The notes under the pieces: generated by a model
Told to the model about the DNA's origin: nothing
Seen by the model: only the letters and a program-made list of their open reading frames with translations
Databases searched by the model: none
Position numbers and translations under genes: made by a program
Assembly (NCBI GenBank): GCA_914767715.1
Contig: OU612065.1
Coordinates: 33,850,001 to 33,914,000, forward strand
Direction: 5' to 3'
Origin: Membranipora membranacea
Lineage: Eukaryota > Bryozoa > Gymnolaemata > Cheilostomatida > Membraniporidae
Length of the DNA stretch: 64,000 nt
Shown here: positions 1-16,524 of the stretch, in pieces
Layout: every line of letters starts with the position of its first letter
Numbering within the stretch: the stretch's first letter is position 1

Positions 1-661
1 CTTGGCCAAAGATATGTCCACAGAATAAGGATACAGAGGTGAAACTTTAATGGTAGTCATAGTGCCTGCGGTTTTGGATTCACTGTGGGAAAATCATCAA
101 TCTGAATATTTGCCAGGTTTACTAAATATATTAGTTACAATGGCAATTTGTGACGCAGACATGCCTACCTATGATAGGTCATAATTCATTCTGTATGTAA
201 CCTAAAGACTGATTTCCAACTTTTTTGAAATGTTCAATCTGCAAGCTATACGCCATATTGCTGTCATTTTTTCTAGGATACATAGCCTATGCGTTATCTG
301 GGGTTTTAAAATGAGTTATATCATATAGATTTACATGCGGCTTGGGTCAGTACGCGGACATTTCTTAATTTCGATGACTGGGCCGGCTATCAATTGTCAC
401 ATGTATATCATGATAAAACTCATTTTTAAAAACATGGAAAAATTTTGGAAATCAGTTTTAGGTTATATACAGAATGAATTATGACCTATCATAGGTAGGT
501 CTGTCAGCATCACAAATTCCCATTGTAACTTATATAGTCAGTAAGATTAGCAGGTATCCAGATTGATGATTTTCCCACAGGGAATCCAAAACCGAAGGCA
601 CTATAATTATCTTTAAAGTTTCCCCTCTGTATCCTTACTCTGTGGACATCTCTTTGGCCAA
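1..661. repeat. Inverted-repeat element with arms of about 220 bp
   Basis: Positions 1-222 recur in reverse complement at about 441-661, around a unique centre of about 220 bp. Both arms carry the same string of landmarks (TTGGCCAAAGA-like end, GGATACAGAGG, GATGATTTTCCCACAG, CCTATGATAGGTCATAA), with scattered mismatches. A third partial copy of the outer end lies at about 1,172-1,240. This is the structure of a non-autonomous DNA transposon or foldback element. The left end may be cut by the window edge and no coding sequence is visible. Confidence 0.7.
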
Positions 662-1359
662 TTAAGCTGACACAATCACTTTTGTGGGTTAAGGTAATGT
701 CAAAGACCGATCCGAATATCAACATATCATATACCTTTGGAAAGCTGCCGAGCTACTGAAAATGAATACCTGAACAAAAACTTGATTCGATGACGTTGTG
801 TCATTAAAGGGAGGAAATGAGGCAGAAAACGCTGTTTTTGTCAAAGCAGATGGCGGAGTCAAATTAATTGCAAGAAATTTCAAAACAGGTGGAATGTATA
901 CTAATAGATTGAGTTCATAGTAAAATTTGATTTTCTTTGATATATGACTAGTCTAAACTGACTTTTTACGTCACGCCATACAACGCATTTTTTTTTGTGA
1001 AGCCGTGAAAATATGTGAAACTGCAATCATTAATTCAGAACAGATCATAGGCTCGAAACAAAATTAATTATCATTTTCCCTTAGAGTACACTTCAAATGT
1101 CATACATATTGACTTTCAACATATTAGCTTGCATATTGCGAAAACAGTGGACTCTCGAATACACCTGATATTTTTACTCTGTGGACATATCTTCGGCCAA
1201 GTAAACTGAAACAATCACTTTTGTGGGTTAATGTGGGTTAAAATTGCAAGTGTTGTCTCTGTCCGAGGACTGAGAAATATCGGCGCCAAGTTGCTCTCAG
1301 TTTCCAGGCAGGCCGGAGCAACCCTGTGGCGTCATGTGTCATGAGCCCAGTAGTCAGTA

Positions 1360-1440
1360 GACCGCAGCGGGATTCGAAGCCAGGACCTCCAATGCTTGCG
1401 CGTCAAGAGGGCAGGCGCTCTGACCAACTGAGCTACCTCC
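1360..1440 (-). repeat. tRNA-derived SINE-like sequence
   Basis: Read on the minus strand, this segment has an A-box-like TAGCTCAGTTGG and, about 45 bases later, a B-box-like GGCTTCGAATCC. These are the two internal RNA polymerase III promoter elements of a tRNA. The acceptor-stem pairing is poor, so I read it as a SINE head and not a functional tRNA gene. Confidence 0.55.
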
Positions 1441-1976
1441 TACTCATTGTCTAGTAGTAACAGTAAAGTAAAACTGATAAAGTAGAAACGATACTGTAGT
1501 CTGGAAGCTGCCACGTAAAATATTGAGAGATGACGGCATCTCAACTACCACGTTCCATCCTATTACTAAGCTTAGCCAGTTGTATTAAGCAACCAGTCAC
1601 CAGCCTGCATATTGCAATTACTGTATTTTTCTGTATAATATATTTTTTGTGTGTCAGGATGTAAAGCAAAGCAGTTAATTGAATACATATGAGAATTTTG
1701 GAACAGCTGTTGGATATAACATACTGCTATAAACATTATTTACATCAAAACATTAGATAATTTTTTAATAAATAATGCTGAGTGCAAAGTTACCTCACGT
1801 ACCATTCTAACTAATAGCCTACCTGATCACTTGCCCATTGCTGGGTGCATTCATATGCCAAAATTGTGTGGCAAACACAGCCCATCAATAATGGTCACAA
1901 ACTACACAGTGACTTAATATCCAACAAAATAAATGAGCCAGGAAATTGGAATGTAAGTTATGAAATTGGCAACCCA

Positions 1977-2182
1977 GGGGAGTCTTCCATGAGCGATGCT
2001 TTATAGAAGCAAATTATCACTATCACATCTCTCAAAATCATCACTCACTTGGCTGTTCAATTAGACAAAATAGCTCACTCAGAATTTATATAGTTCCATC
2101 AGAGACTGGGCCATTTCTGAGCGAGACCATAGAGTGAGCGATCAGATTGCGATTTTGGCTGTTTTTAATTGAAAGATCCCCC
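1977..2182 (-). mobile_element. MITE, family with GATCGCTC-rich interior (copy 1)
   Basis: This is a reverse-oriented copy of a short element also found at 14,108, 25,357 and 45,366. It ends in GGGG-rich tips followed by TCTTTCAATTA-like terminal repeats. The interior carries GAGTGAGCGAT motifs and the shared TATATAGTTCCATCA string. No coding capacity is seen. It is more diverged than the copies at 14,108 and 45,366. Confidence 0.65.
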
Positions 2183-2454
2183 TAAAACCCTTCGCTCTCC
2201 TTGAAAATACGATGCAAAAGCTAATATCACAGTTGTTGTAATCCAAGCAGATGAACCAGGTCAGAAATTTCACTTTTAGGCCACCCTGTATGACGAAAAA
2301 GTTACACAATTTAATCAAGAAGCATGATGGGATCCTTGAAAAATACTCATGGTCAATCATGGCTCAATACTAAAAAACTTGATAAAAAGTATCAAAAACC
2401 ATAAGAGAGTTTCAAAATTGCGGAGCGTGAATCTTATCAGGAAACATTTGAAAC

Positions 2455-3250
2455 AACATGTTTTGAACCTAACAAATAATGGGGGGTGTCAACACAGTTT
2501 TGAACAGAAAAGATTGTCATGATGATACAAATGGGTGTTTGAAATCTGATGAAGTAAAAATTACAGAAAAACATGAAACAACTGATAAATGTTATGAGTA
2601 TTTTAGCAAAGATGGCAGCAATCTTGGAGTCCGACAGGGCTCTGTATTAGGCCCGATCTTATTGATTATATTCATCAATGCTCTTGTTAGTACAGCCTCA
2701 ATGTTCGCAGACGATACAAACATTTTCAGTCTGGAGCCTTCATTATCTAATTTGAAACAAATTGACTCATTTTAAAATATACAAACACTTTTCAAATTTT
2801 CTCAAAGCTCATGACAAAATGGTGCCAAGTCCTGTTAACTTTATTTCAGAAATTGGAAAGAACTTTTAGTATCGAAGTCGCTCACAAAATTTCTCGAAAT
2901 TTAACATCACAATGCCATAATGTTCAAGTGCCATATTTGAGAACTTTGACAAAAATTAAATTTCACTTTGCTCCTGATGTATTGCGCCAGATGGCATTTC
3001 AATCAACAACCATAATCAGTCTTTATTATTCATTTTTTTACCCCCATTTCATGTATGGGATTGAGTTGTAGGGGCATACTGCAGATTGCCATCTCAGCCA
3101 AATTTACCTCCTCCAAAATGCAGCTCTTTTGTTATTTCCGCATTGGGGTCATGTCACTACATATTTTGAAGAATTTTGTCTAATGCCTGTTAATATACCA
3201 ATCAAATACAGATTTTCAGTTCATTTTCCAAAGCAAATTTTAATAACTAA
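2455..3250 (+). mobile_element. Decayed non-LTR retrotransposon, reverse transcriptase fragment
   Basis: One frame (2,479-2,775) contains GVRQGSVLGPILLIIFINAL followed by FADDTN. These match the RT active-site blocks of Jockey/CR1-type LINEs. A second frame (2,811 to about 3,250) holds the region after the palm, with FFYPHFMYGIEL, a stop, and then the usual hydrophobic LQNAALLLF stretch. Reading frames are broken by stops and frameshifts and neither the endonuclease nor the ends are present, so it is a dead remnant. Confidence 0.7.
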
Positions 3251-4076
3251 CTAGGCGTTGAAAGATCCCCAAAAACTTGCAAACGCTCAAATGAAAATAT
3301 CATTCCAACCTAAGAGAACCACCAGCTGCAGAGGGTAATGGTCACTGCTCACCGCTGAACTGCAAACCTCATTGGTGAAAGATGTCCTCTGTTGGGTCTT
3401 ATGTTCCAAAGTCAGAGAGACTGGCCTGCCTGAGCGCTCGGGCAGGCAGGTCACCACAGTTGTCCCCGACTAAATGACCATACCACCGCCCTATTTTTAT
3501 AGTTGTCATTTTATGTCTGAATTTTACTGGATGCAGGAACCAAATAAAAAAATATATAACAAATACAATGACACCGTTTTCAGTTATTTAGACAATAGTC
3601 TAATTAAAGTTATTTTATGATGACCTAGATTTAAGACTTGCAAACTGAAAAGATAAGTGTTCTTGCTTTTTGGGTGAGAAGTTGCTGGGTATTGGAATGA
3701 AGTATCTCTACTTTTATATTATGAGTAAACTGTGTAAGTGAAATGAGGACTATTGTCTTTGGGATTGACTTAGGATTTTTAAGACACTGACAAACAAATT
3801 TGATATTTTATCATATATATTCTGTTTTGAATATTTGTACCGTATCTTGAAATAAGGTATTAAGCAATGCTCGTGTGTGTGTAGTTTCATGCACGCTTGT
3901 ATCCTTGGTTTTGATGAGTTGGATGTAATTTTGCTCCAATCCATAAGCCCTCATCGAAATTGACGTCCTAAACACCTGCGAACAGGGCACAATGTTTTGT
4001 TGAAAAATTACATTTGAACTCCATCTGAATTGGTAAACAAGGTATATAAGTCAACTTTGTCTACTTTCTGACAAAC

Positions 4077-4123
4077 TTTATAATGAATCTGCTTCCTACA
4101 GTAGGAAGCAGATTCATTATAAA
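4077..4123. repeat. Perfect 47-bp palindrome (23-nt arms, 1-nt centre)
   Basis: Bases 4,077-4,099 are the exact reverse complement of 4,101-4,123, with a single A at 4,100 between them. The core reads GCTTCCTAC-A-GTAGGAAGC. It lies between two retrotransposon remnants and in no recognised exon. It may be the remnant of a foldback element or an inverted duplication. Confidence 0.85.
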
Positions 4124-4179
4124 TTTTGGCTTTATATTATAAAAATGGCCATAAAGAACATTAGTCTCAGAACACATGA

Positions 4180-4445
4180 TTCTTTTGATATACAATTTCT
4201 CACAGGACTGGTCACGAATTCACCAAATTACAGACACTAATTTTGCTTTTGAAACATTCATCGAAAACTACTCTACCATTATTGAAAAATCATGCAAGAA
4301 GACTAGTGCTAAAACCCAAATGCTACATTTTAAAAAGCCACCGATGACCACAGAATCATTGGAACTTAGAGAAAAGTGTAAAAAATTGCACATTAAATCT
4401 AAACAAGAACAGGAGTTTCCAATACAGAAGCCAGCTAACCAATAA
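4180..4445 (+). mobile_element. Non-LTR retrotransposon fragment (endonuclease-RT linker)
   Basis: The frame here reads DWSRIHQ, then FETFIENYSTIIEKSC, then a PPMTTESLELREKCKKLH motif. This is the typical region between the AP endonuclease and the RT of Jockey/CR1-like LINEs (W-x-x-x ... PWMTxxL ... K-x-L). It stops at 4,445. A similar fragment lies at 43,670. It is unconnected to the RT piece at 2,455 in frame or order, so it is debris. Confidence 0.55.
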
Positions 4446-4982
4446 ATTGCCTTCCAATTAGTCCTTCTAATGATATTTAGGAATTGTTAACAATTTCAGG
4501 TATTTCAAGGCGAAGAACTGTCACAGTGTTACTATTACTGTTATATTGTCACTATTATTCCTCGAATGAACAGAACACCCCCCCCACCCCTAAACATTTT
4601 AGTTTTTCTCAAAATCATTATGGGGAAAGTGTGACCAATTTACATAAATCTGGTTAAGAAAAGTATTTCTATTTACATTTCAGTAAAACTGTAAAATAGC
4701 AGACTCCTTTATTGATTTATCACAAGAAAATTATTATTATTTTCCTAATAAGGAAGTTCTGTTGAGACAACAGAAATTTGTTCTATCATAGACATCAGGT
4801 AGCAAGACAGAAATTGCACCATATTTAAAACCTAGGCACGGAATCACTGTCCAAATCGATAAAGATTCTTTTATTCCTACCAAATTCCATAGAAAATGCA
4901 CTGTATGCTATTAAAATTGCAACGGATTCCTACACTTCTCATAGGTAAAAATATTTGAGCTATTCTATTTTTCTTTTTACAG

Positions 4983-10690
<5,708 letters not shown>

Positions 10691-10931
10691 CCTTTTTTTC
10701 TCTCACCTTCCGGCAGTTCTTCACCAGACTGATGACGCTGAAGATCATTTGTTACTCAATCTTACTAAGTCACAAACTGGTGGTTAGACAAAGAATATAA
10801 GTTATCATCTATATCTAAGTGCTGCTATTGGAGTTACCCTGTGTACATTCAAATATTCTTCTCAGTTATTAAAAAAACTTTATATGTGTAGTAGCCTTGA
10901 TTGCCTTTCACATTTGATTCATTTTAATCAC

Positions 10932-10975
10932 AATAAATATGTTTCTTATCCACAATGAATATTTCTTTCAATAAA
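10932..10975 (+). promoter_or_regulatory. Polyadenylation signals of the ROCO-caspase gene
   Basis: Two AATAAA hexamers stand at 10,932-10,937 and 10,970-10,975, about 240-285 bases after the stop codon at 10,690. They are followed by TG- and T-rich sequence, as expected at an animal 3' end. Confidence 0.55.
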
Positions 10976-12973
10976 AATGTCGCATGTTTTATTTATTATC
11001 CTCAATTTATACAATCTTCATTCACAAAGTGTATATTTATTATCTATAATGTATATATTTTATTAAAGCAATGTATATATTTTTTTAAAGCAATGTATAT
11101 ATTTTTCTAATAAATCTGGGAAAATTTAATTGTGGTCTCCTTAGAAGTTTTGTCACACTGCATTAGAATTGAATATTCATCCAAGTATCTAAAAGCTACA
11201 TTGAATCGAATTGAAGTTTTTATGGCAGCAAAATGACATTGGCAATCGGATACCTTGGAGAGGTTTTACCCCAAAAGATTGCTGACTCCATTGCATAAAA
11301 TTACGTTTAACTCTTGCAGCAACAAGCACAGATAGTGTAGAAGAATCGATGACAAAACCTTTAGTCACCCTACATTTCATTTGTGACCTACCAAAAGTAT
11401 AATGTCCCATGATGCTCATAATACCTTGATTAAATTTGGTGCGCATAATTTTCAGAAGTGAGCTCTTAGACAAGAATTTCTTCCTAAATTAAGATGAGAA
11501 AATAAGTTCACACAAAGTCAAACTTGATTGCAGATCAGAGAAATGCCAGTAAGCAGTGACAGCTTTGTACACAAAAAGCGTGTTATAGCTAGTACGTCTA
11601 CTCAGGCCTGCTCCAAAGTGGAGTTTATTTTAAAAATTCTCTTGCTTTCATCACTTATGCCATCCTAGGTTGGTGATAGGTATATGGCTAGTAAGTGCAT
11701 GGAAGACACTTTTGTTAGTAAACAGTCGGTGATGAATAAGGTGTTGGCAGCAAAACAATGTTTGCTATCCAAAGCCGTTGAAACTGTGATATTACCACAA
11801 ATCGACCTATCATGTTGAGTCATGCTACAGATGGATCAATATACCTCACAAAAGCCTGTGTTCACTAGTTTTGTATCGACAAGAAGTACTCTTTGGTATT
11901 GAGGACAACAGCAAAGCTTTTCAGGACAAGCTGAAATTGAAAGAAGTTTCTACAATATTCCTTCATCACCAACGAGAACACAATTTCTCCAGGCATAAAT
12001 GGCGTAATTGAACTATATAGCTCACTTTGATCAGGCAGTTTGAAATAAACGTCCCAAGCTCCCTGTTTTGATGACAACGGGTAAATATATTATTGTAGGT
12101 ACAAATGAAAACGTTCAGTTCTATATGTGCAGTAGTCATATTCATAAAAGAATCATAGTAGAGGGATTCTTGGCGCAGACAATTTTGCTTGCTAAGACAT
12201 ATTTTAGGTACTTAGTCTAATCCAACACTCCGGTGTTCTAAGACATGTGGCAGATGCTGTATGTGATATGTCTTACAGCACGCATGTGGCCCCTACAGTA
12301 CCACAACAATGCTTTATAGTTCTTGAGTGCTGTAAGATATGTCACAGTCAGCACTTGCCACATTTCTTACAATAATTGTTGTCAATGACGGTTTTTAGTA
12401 CCCATTCAGAACATCATAATTTTTGTAATGTGAGTTGTCTGCTCATGGCAAATGGAAGGACAACTTATAATATACACAGACATCTGTAAATGAAATATTT
12501 TACTCAGTCTATTTTCTTATGCAAAGTCAATATAATAAAACTGTAAGATGTTAAGATGATTTAGTAAGGTGGGCATTTTGTGATATTCTCCCATGAACCA
12601 ACATCTGACACGGAACCTTGGTTAAAGTTTATTTGGGTCAAATTTATCTAGCCAGTCATCTTCCAAGAATTTCAACCTATTTCACATCTCAATATTTTGT
12701 GTCAGCCATACTAAGCTTTGAGAAGAAAGAAGAAGGTAGGAAAAAGCATTTTCATTGAAGTTCGACTTTTGGATATTTCAGGTAGAAGAATACTTTGTAA
12801 AAAGCAAGTTTGACTTCTACAACCGTGGCTTTAGCCCATTTGTATCACTACATAAATGACTGTCATTTTCACTGCATAAATAGATGATAATTGAGTAGAT
12901 CAATTCAATAAGTTATAGTGATAAATGAGAAGAAGTTTGTTGCAATGAATTTGAATTGAATCAATTGAATTGA

Positions 12974-13034
12974 CAATTCAATGCCAGTACAGTAGAGTAG
13001 TAGTAGAGTCGAGTTGACTACTGGCATTGAATTG
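12974..13034. repeat. Imperfect palindrome
   Basis: CAATTCAATGCCAGTA at the left is the exact reverse complement of TACTGGCATTGAATTG at the right, separated by 29 bases rich in GTAGAG. It abuts the tandem duplication that begins at 13,035. Confidence 0.7.
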
Positions 13035-13410
13035 GTAGAGTGGCATTGAGTGGTAGATGAGTAGTAATGAGTAACAACACAACAGCCCGGTTGGATGACC
13101 AGTTTTGTTACTCCTTTCCTTGCTTGCTGTTTGATGATGTTTTGTAGCTGGCCCCAAAGGAAAGGGGGGCTAGCCAAACATTGCACGACAAGACCCGTCC
13201 CAATAATGTTTTGGACTTGGAGTCAATAGAGTGGCATTGAGTTGTAGATGACTAATAATGAGTAACAACACAACAGCCCGGTTGGATGACCAGTTTTGTT
13301 ACTCTCCTTTCCTTGCTTGCTGTTTGATGATGTTTTGTAGCTGGCCCCAAAGGGGGGCTAGTCAAACATTGCACGACAAGACCCGTCCCAATAATGTTTT
13401 GGACTTGGAG
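13035..13410. repeat. Tandem duplication, 191-bp period, two copies
   Basis: The sequence from GAGTGGCATTGAG at about 13,038 recurs 191 bases later at about 13,229. The two copies are almost identical, with a few substitutions and small indels (an AGGAAA string near 13,160 is missing in the second copy). Both contain GCCCGGTTGGATGACCAG. No coding function is seen. Confidence 0.85.
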
Positions 13411-14107
13411 TGAACCTGTGTTGCAGTTTGTACTCAAACTCAAACTGATAAAAATTAAAAATTTAAGCAAGTTAAGTCCGTCAAGATTGTTAGTCAGTGT
13501 TTCTCCTAGACCTTGATTGTTGTAAGCAAGGAGTACTGTTACTCCTTGATGTAAGTAAGCAATGATGGTGGGTGAGCAGCGAGCTCCCACTCTCAATCAT
13601 TGACTTTGACTATAGACCTGCAATGTTGCTTTGGAATAAGTCGGCCAAGAGCAAACTGTGGGAAATATTGGATTACCTTACTTTATTTCTGCTACATGTT
13701 AGTTAGTAATTTTACCCAAACTAGTAGCTTGTTGTTACTTCTTAAACTTTGGTCATTTTGCACATGTATACTGGTGCCTAGACAAATGGATCTCATTGCC
13801 TAGACTGGAAATAAGCAGAAAAACTGAGGGGGTTTTAGTTTCAGTTAGTAGCCAGTGTGATGTGTCGTCTAATCGTAAGCCAATACAGCCACAACCAGTT
13901 TCCCAAAAGGGATTGCTAAGCCATCTATTTTCCACTTACACCCAGGTCATCTCGATGAGTTGGAAACTGGCCAATAACCGGCCGTTGGTGGCAGATGCCT
14001 GCCATAATCCTCAACACAATCACACAGTAGTATTCTGTGAGCTCTGACCCAGTAAGACTGGTGTTTAACAATGTCTACTCGGGCACTCGAAGCGCAGGTG
14101 TGCCCCA

Positions 14108-14351
14108 GGGGGGTCTTTCAATTAGAAACAGCCACAATCACAATCTGATCGCTCCCTCCCTAAGTGAGTGATACCTGCTAGGTTCTCGCTTTCCGATCGC
14201 TCACTCACTTGATGGAACTATATACATTCTGAGTGAGCGATTTCGGAGCGATTTTGTCTAATTGAAAGACCAAGTGAGTGATAACTTTGGAGCGATGTGA
14301 TAGTGATAACTTGCTTTAGTAAAGGATCTCTCTTTCTAATTGAAAGGCCCC
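14108..14351 (+). mobile_element. MITE, GATCGCTC family (copy 2)
   Basis: The terminal inverted repeats read GGGGGGTCTTTCAATTA at the left and TAATTGAAAGGCCCC at the right. The interior has several GAGTGAGCGAT motifs in both orientations and the shared TGGAACTATATACATTCTGAG. The copy at 45,366 matches it along its length. The element is non-coding. Confidence 0.8.
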
Positions 14352-16136
14352 TCCTGTTTGCCTATAAACTCGGTTTGCCGATAAATAACGGCTCATGTTT
14401 ATCCTAGCTTACAAGAAGATCTGTTGTTCATTGAGTGTCATATTTTGGAAAACACATGATATTATAATTCATCGGATCTTTCGGGTTTGGCAAAAAAATA
14501 AACGGTATTGCAGTCCAGGAATTCATGAGTATTTCCACCTCAAGTTTTGATCATCAGACAAGCTAAATGTTAATTATTATGCATGATAATTTTCGCTGTG
14601 TTCATATAATCTCACTCACATTACGTTAGGCGCAGCGGTTTCGCGATCACTGGAACTATCCGGTCGGCACTGATGTCATTTATAGACCCATACTCATACC
14701 TATTAACATAACAGCACTCCACTCCCCAAATAAAAGTATATTTATTTGCTGTGCTTGTAATTTTTATGTGATTCAGCAAGTTGTCGAGTAATTCCAGCAT
14801 AGGGAACTTCTGGAGATGGATCAGTTCACAGTGTAAAAGAAGTATCTGGGAAAAGAACATCTAATCTTTCTATCAATCATAGAGAAAGTCCGCACCCAAT
14901 ATATTAGTTAGCCTCAGTTTGTGTTCCCAGAATGTTGAGTCATGCTCAATCCTCGTACTTTCAGCTGAGCCTCGTACGCCAAACTGAATCTTCTGAGATA
15001 CTACTGCAAACAAGATGGATGCTGATCTGTACGATGAGTTTGGTAATTACATCGGACCGGACTTAGATGACAGTGATGATGAGTTAGCGGATCAGGATAG
15101 TGATGGGTCAGCTGACCACGACGCTGTAGATGATGATCCCAATGATGCTGACGTATGTATTTTATAGTCCTCCTCCATTCAAGTTTCTTCTTCGCAAAGT
15201 TTCTTTTTTTGCTTGACGTCGTTTCAACATCATCAAGCTGTTTTTGGAGTAAAGCACTAAGTCTTGGAGTTTACTATGTGTTTAGGAACTCAATTTGTAC
15301 TTGGAAATACATCCTTATTACACTCAATGTGCATGTAGAAGACCAATTACCCGACCTTGATAATCATTTTACTTTTTTGAACCAGAATGATGATATGGAT
15401 GGAGATGATGGTGACGCTGATATGCAGGTTGTACTACACGAGGATAAGAAGTATTACCCTACAGCTAGTGAGACGTTTGGTCCTGATGTGGAGGTAAGTT
15501 AATAAGAGGATTTCCAATCCGCCTTCCTCTTGTGTTTATGACTATATATCAATAAAATTAGGTCAAGATTTTATTCTCATCTTAGGATGTTTTTTTCACT
15601 GTAGATATGCTGCCCAAAACATTTTTGGTTGGCAGTGTACCAATAAGTAGGAGCTCAGATGAGCCCATCAGATTGAGAAGGCATGCAAGCTAAATTAAGC
15701 CTGGATGCTAAGTATTCAAGTATAGTTTTGAAATTGATCAACTTTGGGAGCTAAGTTCTTTACTTTAGCATCTCAGTGACTTTATGTGTGATTCTTTAGA
15801 CAATTGTACAAGAAGAAGACACCCAGCCGCTGACTGAGCCGATTATAGCACCTGTAAAACAGAGAAAGTTTGCATATACAGAGCGAGAACTGCCTGTCAC
15901 TACATATGACTATGAGTAAGTGAGGCTCATTATTCAGTCTTTTCCTGAGAAAGACCGATCCTCCTGACAAATTCCGATTTCCCAGTCTATATCGTGAGTA
16001 TCTTGAAACAACTCCTTTTTTGTTAGCTGATTTCGCCTATGATGATAAATGAGTGATGAATTTTTGAGGCTGCAGTTGGATGAATGGGGCATAATTTTTG
16101 TTCTCCATTCCCGATATCTCATATTGCGCTGCTCTT

Positions 16137-16524
16137 AAGCTGCGTTTACATTAGGCCGTCTTTTGGCCCAGTCTTGAGTCTGACCGACAAATTACTAAGA
16201 CGGAGGCTGAGACTGCAGTGTGAATAACAAAAACGGTTGACTGACCTTGTCTGACCGGCTTTTAAGACGGTGTCTGGCAATTCGAGCAGTGCTCGTTTTG
16301 CAGTCTCAAGACTGCCTGTCTTAACACAAATTCCTAATTTAGCGATCACAATACTGCCCTTTGTTCTATCACTCATATTTATTTTCTCTGAGACTGACAT
16401 TGGCTAAGCCGGTGCTATGTAAACACATACCAGTCTCAGACTCTGGCTCAGGCTTGGGGTTAAAGACTCCTCAGTCTTGAGTTGGTGGCCAGCTGACGGA
16501 GACGGCCTAATGTAAACGCAGCTT
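16137..16524. mobile_element. MITE in EFTUD2 intron 3
   Basis: The ends AAGCTGCGTTTACATTAGG and its reverse complement CCTAATGTAAACGCAGCTT bound a 388-bp non-coding element with repeated CAGTCTTGAGTC/GACTGAG motifs inside. It ends 13 bases before the exon 4 acceptor junction (exon 4 starts at 16,538), so the branch region of this intron probably lies within the element. No clear target-site duplication is seen. Confidence 0.8.

Larger units (their letters stand above)
10976..15014. other. Intergenic region without a recognised gene
   Basis: Reading frames here are short and none shows a domain or exon-like phase pattern I recognise. The segment holds the palindrome and tandem duplication at 12,974-13,410, a MITE at 14,108, and a repeat at about 12,140-12,240 that resembles 26,390-26,460 (shared CATAGTAGAGGG and TCTAATCCAACAC). 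The last few hundred bases should contain the promoter and 5' UTR of the EFTUD2 copy. Confidence 0.5.

Noticed and set aside
1360-1440. Possible functional tRNA genes at this and four other A/B-box sites
   Set aside because: A and B boxes are present but acceptor and anticodon stems do not pair well and flanks look like SINE bodies.
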